Assembly (NCBI RefSeq): GCF_014201115.1
Contig: NZ_JACHDO010000001.1
Coordinates: 7,316,001 to 7,380,000, forward strand
Direction of reading: 5' to 3'
DNA length: 64,000 nucleotides
Origin: Nocardiopsis metallicus
GTDB lineage: Bacteria; Actinomycetota; Actinomycetes; Streptosporangiales; Streptosporangiaceae
A program made the position numbers and the translations under genes. Of this stretch, positions 26,413 to 35,173 are shown piece by piece; position 1 is the first letter of the stretch; each line of letters starts with the position of its first letter. A model generated the notes under the pieces. The model ran no database searches and was not told the DNA's origin. It worked only from the letters and a program-made list of their open reading frames with translations.

Positions 26413-27281
26413 GCTCAACTCCAGTCTGGGGGGCGGTTCGGTGGGTTTCGGTGCCGCGCGGTGACGGGGCCGTGGGGAGGCCGTCCGAATCGCGTGCGGG
26501 AGGGACAGCGGGGTGCTGGTGGGACCCGAAGTCCCTTCCGTCGGTTTCCAAGTGTGGTCCGGGTGCGGGGCGATGGCAAGTGATCACGCCGGACTCGCAC
26601 CCTGTCTCCCCACGTCAAGTGGTGTGCGGTTATACGGAGGAGGGGGAGCTCGCACCCTTGACAAAGGGGTGAGCGGTATGGCAAGGGGTCGTGGTTCGGG
26701 TCGTGCGCGCCCCGGGCCACGGCGCGGCGAAGTCCACTCGGGGCGCCGCTCCGGTTTCCCGTTCGTCGGAGTTCCGGCCGGAGCGCCGGGCGGTTGCGTA
26801 TTCGGACGCACGTGCACCTGCCGCATGCAACTGTCACGTGCACCTGCCCCGTGCACTTGTCGCGTGCATTCGCATCGGCTGTCCTGAGGGGATTTCTCTG
26901 GAGAGCTTCCGTGAATTCTGCGGGTTTGTCGCTCCGGGTATCCGGGAAAGTGGTCTCTGGCGCGTTCTGCCCATTGGCGGTGGCGTAGCTGGACGGAGAA
27001 TTGGGTGGTCCTGCGAGGTCAGCGGGTCTGGTGCGGAAAGAGTGGGTTTTTGTCTATCTTCTCTGGCTCTTGTTGGGAGACGCACGCCACCCTCGAGATA
27101 AGTGGACACGCCGTACTTTTTCGGGGATTGTGGTGGTTCACCAAGTCTTCCCCAGGTGATAGCCATCCCAGCCATTATCTGCTGTTTTCCTCCGCGTAAC
27201 ACGTGGGAACCCGCCTGAAACTACACAGATTTACGCTCGATGGACAACGGCAGAACTCTCAGCGATTCCAAGGAGCCGTGC
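26413..27281. other. Gene-poor 0.87-kb intergenic region with GTGCAC-type repeats
   Basis: No frame here has convincing codon use or a ribosome site. Between 26809 and 26872 a motif close to GTGCACCTGCC is repeated (GTGCACCTGCC, ATGCAACTGTC, GTGCACCTGCC, GTGCACTTGTC, GTGCATTCGC), an iteron-like cluster. A consensus TTGACA lies near 26659. From about 26880 to 27240 the GC content drops well below the neighbours. The last part is the leader of the CbiX-like gene. The region could be regulatory or the remnant of a lost gene. Confidence 0.5.
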
Positions 27282-27959
27282 ATGGTCCCCACGATGGTTC
27301 TCGTAGCCGATGACTCGCGTGACGCCCACCGACGTGAGGCCCTGTGCGGGCTGGCGGAGGCGGTGGCCGACCGCGGCGAGGCGCCCGTGAAGGCGGCCTT
27401 CGGTAGTCCCGACGAGGTCAACGCCACGCTCCACTCCGTCCGCGGCCCCAAGGTGGTCGTGCCCGCCTACGTCGCCGGCGGCGACGTGGCCAGCTCCCAC
27501 CTGCTCTCCCGGCTCGACCCCGCCGGCCTGGCGAACTCCTGCCAGACCTCACCCCTGGGCGCTGTCCCCTCCATCGTGGCCGACCTCGCCGGCCGTCTCG
27601 CCGACTCCGGTTGGAAATCCGAGGACGGGGTGGTCCTGGCCGCCGACGGCACCACCGGAACCGAGGAGCGGCAGGTGGTCATGGACGTGGCCCGGATGCT
27701 CAGCCGACGGCTGTCCTCCCCGGTCCAGGTCGGCTACCTGCGCACCTGGGCGCCCTCGGTCTTCGACGCCGTCGACCGGCTGCGCCGCGATGACCGCGAC
27801 CGGGTCGCGGTCGCCGCGTGGCGACTGGTCGACGGCCCCGACTTCGACCTGCTCCGCGGGCTGGACGCCACCGCCATCACGGCCCCGCTGTGGCCCTCTG
27901 ACCTGGTCGTGGACACACTCCTCGCCCAGCACCGGGCGGTGAAGGGGCGGCTCACCTGA
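27282..27959 (+). CDS. CbiX/sirohydrochlorin chelatase-like protein
   Basis: A 225-residue protein with the two-lobed layout of CbiX-type chelatases: MVLVADDSRDAHRREALCGL opens the first lobe, VVVPAYVAGGDVA sits after it, and VVLAADGTTGTEE starts the second. The first active-site His of true chelatases (AHGSRD) is Asp here (ADDSRD), and the second-lobe His is also absent. It may not insert metal into sirohydrochlorin, and a divergent role is likely. ATG 27282 follows AAGGAG; the frame continues upstream to 27240. No siroheme or cobalamin genes are adjacent. Confidence 0.6.
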   Translation: MVPTMVLVADDSRDAHRREALCGLAEAVADRGEAPVKAAFGSPDEVNATLHSVRGPKVVVPAYVAGGDVASSHLLSRLDPAGLANSCQTSPLGAVPSIVADLAGRLADSGWKSEDGVVLAADGTTGTEERQVVMDVARMLSRRLSSPVQVGYLRTWAPSVFDAVDRLRRDDRDRVAVAAWRLVDGPDFDLLRGLDATAITAPLWPSDLVVDTLLAQHRAVKGRLT

Positions 27960-28288
27960 AGTGTCCGCGCGGGAACCCACCGTGATCTCGTCGCCGAGAT
28001 CAGCCGAGACACCGTTACCCGGACCACGAGGATGGGTATGTGCCCCACGGGCGGGAACTCCCCGCACCCACAGTGCGGAATCCGACGCCGTAGCGACACA
28101 CACGCGGTGCGGTGACGGTTCGGGCACGCCCCTTCGCGAAGGTTCGTGCATGTCAGCCCGGTGTGGAGCTCCCCCCGCGGCCGGCCCATGCCCCGAAGAC
28201 GTTCTCCCGCCGCGGACCTCCCCGTCCGCCGAACCGGGACGGGGCCAGCTCCGGCAGGCATCGACGTGAGCGAACCGAAGGTGGATGT
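27960..28288. other. Intergenic region with a hairpin after the CbiX-like gene
   Basis: The arms TGATCTCG (27983-27990) and CGAGATCA (27995-28002) form an 8-bp hairpin without a T-run, a likely terminator for the gene ending at 27959. The remaining 290 bp hold the leader of the phosphotransferase gene. I see no gene. Confidence 0.45.
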
Positions 28289-29209
28289 ATGAACGACGTC
28301 ACAGCGCAGTTCGTCGATGACCGGCAGCGCCGCCGCCTGGAACGGCGCTTCGGGAGCCAGGTCACCGAGTGGCTGGCGGAGCTGCCCGCGATCGTCGAGA
28401 AACTGGCCGCCGAGTGGGGGCTGACCATCGAGGGGCCCGCCCCGCACGGCCGCACGTCCGTGGTCCTCTACGTCCGTCACACCGACCACGGCGAGGGCGT
28501 CCTCAAGATCTCCCCGGACAGCGGCCTGGCCGTCTCCGAGGCCGGACTCCTGCGGATGTGGGAATCCTCCCACCGCGTCCCCGACGTGTGGGGCGTGGAC
28601 GCCGAACGCGGTGCCGTGCTGATGGAACGGATCGAGGGCGACACGATCTCGGCCAAGGGGGTGGTCCCGCCGATGGAGACCATCGGCGGCCTCATCGCCC
28701 AGCTGCACGCCGTCCAGGTCAGTCCGGCCGAGCGGATGGAGCTGCGCCCGCTCTCGGCTCGGGTGCAGTTCGTGTTCGAGATGTGGGGCCGCGAGCGCGA
28801 GGAGGGCCCCGCCGCGGACCTCGTCCCGGCCGCCATGATGCACCGGGGCGCGGCCAAGGCCCGCGACCTGGCCATCGGTGAGGTCGACGTGGTCCCGCTG
28901 CACGGGGACCTGCACCCCGGCAACGTGATCGACGGCGGCGCGCGCGGGCTGGTCGTCCTCGACCCGCGCGCCTGCCTGGGCGACAGCGCCGCGGACGCGG
29001 TCGAGTGGGCCGTGTGGAAGGCCGACAGCATCACCGAGGTGGAGCACCGCGTGGGTGTGCTCTCCAGCGTGATGGGGGTGGACGGCGAGCGGATGATGGA
29101 GTGGGTGCGCGCCTTCGCTCCCTGCTTCGCGGTATCCAAGGCCAACCGCGGCCAGACCGACTCCTTCGAGTTCGATCTGATGATGAGCCTGTGCGGGGTG
29201 AACGTGTAG
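28289..29209 (+). CDS. Aminoglycoside phosphotransferase-family kinase
   Basis: A 306-residue kinase-like protein. The catalytic loop LHGDLHPGNV (about 207-216) and the metal-binding VLDPRACLGD are those of the APH(6)/hydroxyurea phosphotransferase group. The N-terminal lobe ends with VLKISPDSGL, the ATP-anchoring Lys region. Members phosphorylate streptomycin or other small hydroxyl compounds, and many chromosomal copies have unknown substrates. ATG 28289 follows AAGGTGG. It ends at a convergent terminator (29223-29252). Confidence 0.82.
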   Translation: MNDVTAQFVDDRQRRRLERRFGSQVTEWLAELPAIVEKLAAEWGLTIEGPAPHGRTSVVLYVRHTDHGEGVLKISPDSGLAVSEAGLLRMWESSHRVPDVWGVDAERGAVLMERIEGDTISAKGVVPPMETIGGLIAQLHAVQVSPAERMELRPLSARVQFVFEMWGREREEGPAADLVPAAMMHRGAAKARDLAIGEVDVVPLHGDLHPGNVIDGGARGLVVLDPRACLGDSAADAVEWAVWKADSITEVEHRVGVLSSVMGVDGERMMEWVRAFAPCFAVSKANRGQTDSFEFDLMMSLCGVNV

Positions 29210-29222
29210 GGCGACCGGAGCG

Positions 29223-29252
29223 GTGGGGCGGCCCCGGCGGGGGCCGCCCCAC
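29223..29252. terminator. Bidirectional terminator hairpin
   Basis: Perfect 13-base arms GTGGGGCGGCCCC (29223-29235) and GGGGCCGCCCCAC (29240-29252) with a 4-base loop between convergent genes. Confidence 0.78.
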
Positions 29253-29254
29253 AC

Positions 29255-29488
29255 CTACTGTTCCGGGACGCGGTAGCCCGGGGCCGAGGGCCAGCGGACG
29301 GTCAGCACCACCGGCTCCTCCGCGCTGACCCAGACGGACCGTTCCTCGCCCGCCTCGTGCACACCCCACTTGATCTCGACATCCCCGCTGTGGCGGGGAT
29401 CGCCGGAATCCTTGAAGTGCCCGAGCAGCCAGCCCCGGTCCAGGGCCGCGTCCCTGCCCGCGTTACCCACGTACACGCTGTTGTTCAA
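29255..29488 (-). CDS. Small cupin-like protein, apparently internally shortened
   Basis: A 77-residue protein reading NNSVYVGNAGRDAALDRGW, then GDVEIKWGVHEAGEERSVWV, then directly PVVLTVRWPSAPGYR. From memory of related actinobacterial proteins of about 110 residues, these pieces match the start and end of a cupin-like family whose middle strands are missing here. TTG 29488 has GGAGG seven bases upstream. It begins 22 bp after the kdpE stop, so it is probably the third gene of the kdpD-kdpE unit. It may be a non-functional remnant. I am moderately sure it is translated. Confidence 0.55.
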   Translation of the reverse strand: MNNSVYVGNAGRDAALDRGWLLGHFKDSGDPRHSGDVEIKWGVHEAGEERSVWVSAEEPVVLTVRWPSAPGYRVPEQ

Positions 29489-29510
29489 AGCGCCGTCCTC
29501 CACCGGGAGA

Positions 29511-30188
29511 CTAGCCCTCCCGCTCGAAGCGGTATCCGCGTCCGGCCTCGGTGATGAGGTAGCGCGGGTGGGACGGATCCGGCTCCAGCTTGCGGCGCAG
29601 CTGGGCCAGGTAGACCCGCAGGTAGTTGGTCTCGTTCTGGTAGCTCGGCCCCCACACGTCGTGCAGGATCTGGCGCTGACTGACCAGCTGCCCGGTGTTG
29701 CGGGCCAGGAGCTCCAGGATGTGCCACTCGGTCGGGGTGAGCCGCACCTCCTCGCCGTCGCGGACCACGCGTTTGGCGCCCAGGTCCACCTCGAAGGAGT
29801 CCGTGCGCACCACCGGGGCCTCCTCGACCGGGGTCGCCCGGCGTTCGGCGGCGCGCATCCGGGCCAGCAGCTCGTCCATCCCGAACGGCTTGGTGACGTA
29901 GTCGTCCGCGCCCGAGTCCAGGCAGCGCACCTTCTCCCCGGCCGAATGCCGGGCCGACAGCACGATGATGGGCACCTGGGACCACCCGCGCAGCCGCTGG
30001 ATGACCTCCACACCCTCCATGTCCGGCAGCCCCAGGTCCAGCAGCACCACGTGGGGGTGCTGCTCCGAGGCGAGCCGGAGCGCGCTCGCCCCGTTCGCCG
30101 CGGTGTCCACGTCGTAGCCGCGGGCCCTCAGGTTGATCCGCATCGCTCGGATGATCTGCACGTCGTCGTCAACGACCAGGACCCGCAT
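29511..30188 (-). CDS. kdpE: KdpE-type OmpR-family response regulator
   Basis: A 225-residue regulator. The receiver domain (1-115) has the acidic pocket VVDDD, phospho-acceptor D51 in LLDLGLPD and K101-region DYVTKPF. The winged-helix DNA-binding domain follows (about 128-222, LTPTEWHILELLARNTGQLV and ETNYLRVYLAQLRRKLEPDP), as in KdpE. ATG 30188 lies inside the end of kdpD (20-bp overlap), a classic kdpD-kdpE arrangement. The potassium ATPase genes kdpFABC that it would normally control are not in this window on either side. Confidence 0.9.
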   Translation of the reverse strand: MRVLVVDDDVQIIRAMRINLRARGYDVDTAANGASALRLASEQHPHVVLLDLGLPDMEGVEVIQRLRGWSQVPIIVLSARHSAGEKVRCLDSGADDYVTKPFGMDELLARMRAAERRATPVEEAPVVRTDSFEVDLGAKRVVRDGEEVRLTPTEWHILELLARNTGQLVSQRQILHDVWGPSYQNETNYLRVYLAQLRRKLEPDPSHPRYLITEAGRGYRFEREG

Positions 30189-32697
30189 GGCTCTCCTCTT
30201 CGTCTTCGCCCTCGTCCACCGCACGCAGGGTGAACACCATCGTCAGTCCGCCGCCCGGGGTGTCCTCGGGGGCGAGGGTGCCGTGCATCGCCTCAACGAA
30301 ACCACGTGCCACCGCCAGTCCCAGACCGACCCCCGTTCCCTGGGGAGCGTCACCCAGGCGCTGGAAGGCCTCGAACATCCGCTGTTTGGCCTCGTCCGAG
30401 ACGCCCGGGCCCCGGTCCACCACCCGCAGCTGCACGCTGTCCCCGTGCGCGCTGGCCGCCACCAGTACCGGGGTCCGGGGATCGGGGTTGTACCGGACCG
30501 CGTTGGTGACCACGTTGGCCACGGCCCGGTCCAGCAGGCCGGCGTCCACCCGGACCCGGGGCAGGTCGCCTGGGACGTCCACCACCACCGCGTCGGTCGG
30601 CACGCCCAGCAGGGTTGCCGGAAGCACCTCCTCCAGCGCCACGGCATGGAGGTGGGGCCGCACGCTGTCGGTCTGCACCCGGCTCATGTCCAGCAGGTTC
30701 CCGATCAGCCGGTTCAGCCGGTCCGCGGACTCCTCGACGGTCTCCAGCAGCTCCGCGCGGTCCTCCTCCGAAAGCCGGATGTCGGTGGCCCGCAGACTGG
30801 ACACGCTCGCCTTGATGGAGGTCAGCGGGGTACGAAGGTCGTGCGAGACCGCAGCCAGCAGCGCGGTGCGCATCCGGTTGCCCGCCGCCTGGCCCCGGGC
30901 CTCGGCCGCGTCCCAGGCCAGCCGCCGGTGTTCCAGCGCGATCCCCACGTGGGTGGCGAAAGCCCCCAGCACGCCCCGGTCGGCGGCGGGCAGCATCCGG
31001 CCGCGCAGTCCGAGCGCCACCGTGTCCGAGACCGACACCAGGGCGTCCGCCTCCTCGGGCGTCTCACAGGCCGGGGCGCCCACGCTGTGCACCGCGTGCC
31101 AGCGGCCGTCGTCCAACCGCTCCAGCAGGGTCGCCGACCGCTGCCCGAAGGTCTCCCGGATCCGCCGCAGCAGCGCCTGGAGAGGTTCGTTCCCGGACAG
31201 CACGCTCGCCGCCAGCAGGGTGACCGCGTCCGCTTCGGCCCGGCCGCGCACCGCCTGGGCCGACCGGCGGGCGGCCGTCTCCACCATCACCGCCACCAAC
31301 GCGCCCACCAGTACGAACGCCGCCATCGCCAGGAAGTTGTCCAGGGACATCGACGGCCGCCCGTGCAGCGGTGACAGCAGCACGGTGAGCAGGAGCGCGC
31401 TCCACAGCGCCGAGGCCAGTGCCGGGGGCAGACCGCCGACCGCCGCCGTGGCCACCGTGATGAACAGCAGCAACAAGGGGTCCGAGGCAGGTCCGACCTG
31501 TACGAAGACCGGAAGCGCCAGCACCAGGGTGAGGAACGGCGGGGCCATCAGGGCCAGCGCCCACCCCCACAGCCGACGGTGCTCGTTCAGGCCCCGGCCC
31601 ACCGCGGGAAGCGGCCAGCGGCCCCGGCCCACCTCCTCGTGCGTGACGATGTGCACGTCGATGTCGCCGGACTCCCGGGACACGATCGTGCCTACCCCGG
31701 GCCCGAACACGTACTGCCAGGGGCGCCTGCGGGAGGAACCCAGCACGATCTGGGTGGCGTGTGCGCCGCGCGCGAACTCCAGCAGGGCCGAGGGCACGTC
31801 GGTACCCACCACCTGGTGGTAGGTGCCGCCCAGCTCCGCGAGCAGGTGCCGCTGCCGCAGCAGCTCCCCGGTGGGCTGTTCACCGATCCCGCTCGGCGGC
31901 ACCACGTGCACCGCGAGCAGGTGGCTCGGCTGGGGGCGGCCGCCCCTGGAGCGGGCCGCCACCCGGGCGGCGCGGCGGATCAGCGTCTCGCCCTCGGGCC
32001 CGCCGGTCAGCGCCACCACCACCCGTTCCCGGGCCTCCCAGGTGTTGCGGATCTCGTGTTCGCCCCGGTAGCGGGTGAGCCCCTCCTCGACCCGGTCGGC
32101 GGTCCAGAGCAGGGCGAGCTCGCGCAGGGCCGCCAGGTTGCCCTCGCGGTAGTAGTCGGCCATCGCCGCGTCGACCCGCTCCGCCGGGTGCAGGTCGCCG
32201 TGGGCCATGCGGCGGCGCAGCTCCTGGGGCGTGACGTCGACCAGCTCGATCTCCGCGGCCCCGCGCACCACGCGGTCCGGGACGGTGTACTCGGGCCGGG
32301 CACCGGTGATCTGGTGGACGACGTCGTAGAGCGAGTCCAGGTGGTGGATACCCACCGTGGACAGCACGTCGATCCCCGCCGCCAGCAGCTCCTCCACGTC
32401 CTGCCAGCGCGCGGAGTTGGGGGAGCCGGGTCCGTTGGGCCGGGCCAGGTCGTCCACGAGCACCACCCGGGGGCCCCGGGCGATCACCGCGGCGGTGTCC
32501 ACTGCCCCCGAGGGGAGCGGCGGGACGGTCTCCAGGCCTTCGAGCAGCGCCGAGGTGTGGATTCGGCGATGGGTGTGCACCGCGCCGACCACGACGTCCA
32601 CCCCGCGTTCGGCCCGGCGCCGCGCCTCGGCCAGCGCGTGGTGTGTGGTTCCAACGCCCGGGGCCGAACCCAGGTGGATACGGAGAGTTCCTTTCAC
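30169..32697 (-). CDS. kdpD: KdpD-type sensor histidine kinase, altered Walker A
   Basis: An 842-residue sensor. The KdpD N-terminal domain (1-210) has a Walker A reading GSAPGVGTT, with Thr17 where Lys is usual, and a Walker B-like VVLVDDLA. Next are a Usp-like domain (about 228-350), four membrane helices (about 375-480), a GAF-like segment, a HisKA domain with the phospho-accepting His in AAVSHDLRTPLTS (about 619) and an HATPase (GTGVGLGLAVARGF). It senses potassium or turgor in other bacteria. GTG 32697 puts the start at the conserved KGTLRIHLGSAPG. It faces the paralogue array at 32888 across a 190-bp divergent region. Confidence 0.88.
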   Translation of the reverse strand: MKGTLRIHLGSAPGVGTTHHALAEARRRAERGVDVVVGAVHTHRRIHTSALLEGLETVPPLPSGAVDTAAVIARGPRVVLVDDLARPNGPGSPNSARWQDVEELLAAGIDVLSTVGIHHLDSLYDVVHQITGARPEYTVPDRVVRGAAEIELVDVTPQELRRRMAHGDLHPAERVDAAMADYYREGNLAALRELALLWTADRVEEGLTRYRGEHEIRNTWEARERVVVALTGGPEGETLIRRAARVAARSRGGRPQPSHLLAVHVVPPSGIGEQPTGELLRQRHLLAELGGTYHQVVGTDVPSALLEFARGAHATQIVLGSSRRRPWQYVFGPGVGTIVSRESGDIDVHIVTHEEVGRGRWPLPAVGRGLNEHRRLWGWALALMAPPFLTLVLALPVFVQVGPASDPLLLLFITVATAAVGGLPPALASALWSALLLTVLLSPLHGRPSMSLDNFLAMAAFVLVGALVAVMVETAARRSAQAVRGRAEADAVTLLAASVLSGNEPLQALLRRIRETFGQRSATLLERLDDGRWHAVHSVGAPACETPEEADALVSVSDTVALGLRGRMLPAADRGVLGAFATHVGIALEHRRLAWDAAEARGQAAGNRMRTALLAAVSHDLRTPLTSIKASVSSLRATDIRLSEEDRAELLETVEESADRLNRLIGNLLDMSRVQTDSVRPHLHAVALEEVLPATLLGVPTDAVVVDVPGDLPRVRVDAGLLDRAVANVVTNAVRYNPDPRTPVLVAASAHGDSVQLRVVDRGPGVSDEAKQRMFEAFQRLGDAPQGTGVGLGLAVARGFVEAMHGTLAPEDTPGGGLTMVFTLRAVDEGEDEEESHAGPGR

Positions 32698-32887
32698 GTC
32701 CCCATTGTGGGTCCGGCGCGGACCTGGCGGGCCGGTCCGCCGCCGTTGCGGTGTGATCCCGGCCCTGTTCCTTCGTGATCCGTGCACTGGGAGGTGACCG
32801 GAACAGGACTGAGGATGACTCTTCGCGGCTTGTGTCCGGTAAAACTGAAGGGCCCTTTTCCAACAGAGCAGACCACGAGGTAACCCC

Positions 32888-33883
32888 ATGGGACAGCCCC
32901 CGACCCCGAACGGCCCGCAGGGCCCCTACCCGGGGCAGCCCGGCCCGCCGCCCGGGTTCGGACAGCAGCCGCCCCAGGGCCCGCCCGGGCAGTACCCGCC
33001 GCAGGGGATGCCCCCGCAGGGGCCGCCGCCCGGTTACGGCCAGCAGCCTCCGGGATATGGCCAGCAGCCGCCCCAGGGCCCGCCGCCCGGGTTCGGACCG
33101 CAGCCTCCGCAGGGCCCGCCCGGGCAGTTCCCGCCGCAGGGCCCTCCCGGGCAGTACCCTCCCGGCCACGGCCCTCAGGGGCCCGGTGCCGGTGCTCCGA
33201 AGAAGAAGACCGGTCTGATCATCGGCGGTGCGGCCGCGGCGGTGCTGCTGATCGTGGTGGTCGGTGGTGTGCTGGTCCTCGCCAACTCCGGCGGTGAGTA
33301 CGTCTCCCTGCCCAACGACTGCTCCGAGGCGGTCGACGGCTCGTTCCTCGAACCGTTCTTCGAGGACGGACCCCCCGCGCTGAGCGGTGGCTTCGACGCG
33401 GACGACCGCAGCATCGATTCCTCCTACGGGACCCTGAGCTGCAGCGGTGAGTCCGGTGGCGTCACCGTCGAGATCAACGCGGAGCTGGTCGACCTCGAGG
33501 ACCCGCAGACCCTGGAGGAGTTCGAGGAGGTCTTCGACGGGACCCAGTTCAACGACGAGTTCATGGACGAGCAGGCCCAGCCCGGTGAGATCCACGAGGA
33601 GGACTTCGGTTTCGGCATGACCGCCTCCTACCTTTGGGACCAGACCAACGTGGGGGACCAGAGCATCGCGCTGGCCATGGCCAGCGACGCCGGTGAGGAC
33701 TTCTCCGACGTCCCCGGCGCCTCGAACAACTTCGCCATGGGCGTCTTCCTCACGGACAACATCGCCGGCGGCATCATCGTGAACGACAGCGAGGGCGGGC
33801 GCGACGTGCAGGATCTGTTCAACACGATCGACTTCGCCAGCGGTGACCTGGCCAACCAGCTCAAGCGCGTGGCCGACAAGTAG
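32888..33883 (+). CDS. Proline-rich membrane-anchored protein, paralogue 1 of 4
   Basis: A 331-residue protein. The first 100 residues are Pro/Gly/Gln-rich repeats (GQQPPQGPPPGFG-like), presumably cytoplasmic. PKKKTGLIIGG then leads into one membrane helix (about 108-128) and an acidic outer domain (about 130-331) that begins EYVSLPNDCSEAV. A second Cys occurs in TLSCSG. The same plan, including an opening Y-x-S/A-L-x-x-C motif, recurs in the next three genes. No enzyme motif is visible. ATG 32888 follows a GAGGTAA site. Confidence 0.78.
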   Translation: MGQPPTPNGPQGPYPGQPGPPPGFGQQPPQGPPGQYPPQGMPPQGPPPGYGQQPPGYGQQPPQGPPPGFGPQPPQGPPGQFPPQGPPGQYPPGHGPQGPGAGAPKKKTGLIIGGAAAAVLLIVVVGGVLVLANSGGEYVSLPNDCSEAVDGSFLEPFFEDGPPALSGGFDADDRSIDSSYGTLSCSGESGGVTVEINAELVDLEDPQTLEEFEEVFDGTQFNDEFMDEQAQPGEIHEEDFGFGMTASYLWDQTNVGDQSIALAMASDAGEDFSDVPGASNNFAMGVFLTDNIAGGIIVNDSEGGRDVQDLFNTIDFASGDLANQLKRVADK

Positions 33884-34075
33884 AGACGTGACCCGCGGGG
33901 CCGTGCGGGGACCGTAGGGGTGCCGGGTGGCCAGGAGTGGCCGTTGGGGGCCTGTGGTCGTTCGGGTACCTCGGGTGTCCGGTAGAAGTGGGGGGTTCGT
34001 TTCCTCCTCTTTTGAAGACTCCGGTCGTCGGTTGACGCGGATCTTCCAGTGACATGGATCTGCGAGGCACCATTC

Positions 34076-35005
34076 ATGGGACAGCCCCAGCCCCCGTACG
34101 GCCCCCAGGGGCCGCGACCCCCGCACGGCCCGCAGGGGTCGCAACCCCCGCACGGCCCGCAGGGCCCCTTCCCGGGCCAGCCCGGCCAGCAGCCCCAGGG
34201 TCCGCCGCCCGGGTTCGGGCAGTTCCCGCCGCAGGGTCCTCCCGGCCACTTCCCGCCCGGACAGCAGCCGCCCGGACAGCAGCCGCCCGGTTTCGGGCCC
34301 CAGGGTCCCGGCCCCGGCGGTCCGAAGAAGAAGACCGGCCTGATCATCGGCGGTGCGATCGGCGCCGCGGTGCTGCTGATCATCGTCGGCACCCTGGTGT
34401 CCGTCAACTCCGGCCGGGACTATGTCTCCCTGCCCAGGGACTGCGCCGAGGTGGTCGGTGACAACGTCCTCGACGACCTCTTCGACGGCTCACCGCCGCG
34501 GCTGGATGGCACGTTCCAGAGGGACGCCTCCGATTTCGACCTCTTCGGAGCGAGCTTCCACGGAGCCTTGGCCTGCGCCGCCGGGAACGACGACGTCGAC
34601 CTGACCCTCGCCGCCCTTCTGATCGACCGCGAACGGTCGAGCTGGGACGTGGATCGCTACTTCGAGGAGGCCCTGGAGGAGTTCGAGGACCTGACCGATG
34701 GGATCGTCCCGCGCGGTGAGGTCGTCGACCGCGACTTCGGCTACGGGGGCGACGATGCCCGGGGCTACTGGGACACCCCCTCGATCGGTGACCGGAGCAT
34801 GGCCGTCGGGGTGGACGACGGCAGGGGCCGCAGCTACCAGTCGGAGTTCGGGGTGGCGATCGTCCAGAAGAACAACGCCGTCATCGTGGTGAACGTCGAC
34901 TACTCGGGGTCCTCGCGGACGCCGGACGTCGAGGAGCTCTACGACACCGTGACGTCGGTCGCGGGTTCGGTCGTCAAACAGATCCCGCGCGTGGCCGAGC
35001 GCTAG
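34076..35005 (+). CDS. Proline-rich membrane-anchored protein, paralogue 2 of 4
   Basis: A 309-residue protein closest to paralogue 1: MGQPQPPYGPQG head, proline-rich repeats to about residue 80, the same PKKKTGLIIGG before a membrane helix (about 85-108), then DYVSLPRDCAEVV at the start of the outer domain, a second Cys in LACAAG, and DFGYGGDDARGYWDTPSIGD aligning with DFGFGMTASYLWDQTNVGD of paralogue 1. It has its own 190-bp upstream region, so it may have a promoter. The function is unknown. ATG 34076 was chosen by alignment with paralogue 1. Confidence 0.78.
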   Translation: MGQPQPPYGPQGPRPPHGPQGSQPPHGPQGPFPGQPGQQPQGPPPGFGQFPPQGPPGHFPPGQQPPGQQPPGFGPQGPGPGGPKKKTGLIIGGAIGAAVLLIIVGTLVSVNSGRDYVSLPRDCAEVVGDNVLDDLFDGSPPRLDGTFQRDASDFDLFGASFHGALACAAGNDDVDLTLAALLIDRERSSWDVDRYFEEALEEFEDLTDGIVPRGEVVDRDFGYGGDDARGYWDTPSIGDRSMAVGVDDGRGRSYQSEFGVAIVQKNNAVIVVNVDYSGSSRTPDVEELYDTVTSVAGSVVKQIPRVAER

Positions 35006-35173
35006 GGCGGTTCGGTACCGGGAACGGGTCCGGTTCGTGGCCGTCTCAGATGGGGAAGTCCTATTCTGTCGATGTATCGACCGCTTTCGACCTGCCTGTA
35101 AGGAGGCGTGGCGCGAGCTCCCCGTGGCCCGCCCGGGTCCGCCCGTCTGTGGGGGAGGGACGCCGCGACACTG

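Noticed and set aside
26691-27101. Open frame of 136 codons in the gene-poor gap
   Set aside because: No ribosome site, abundant Cys/Arg/Ser from a shifted frame, and it crosses the repeat cluster and the low-GC stretch.
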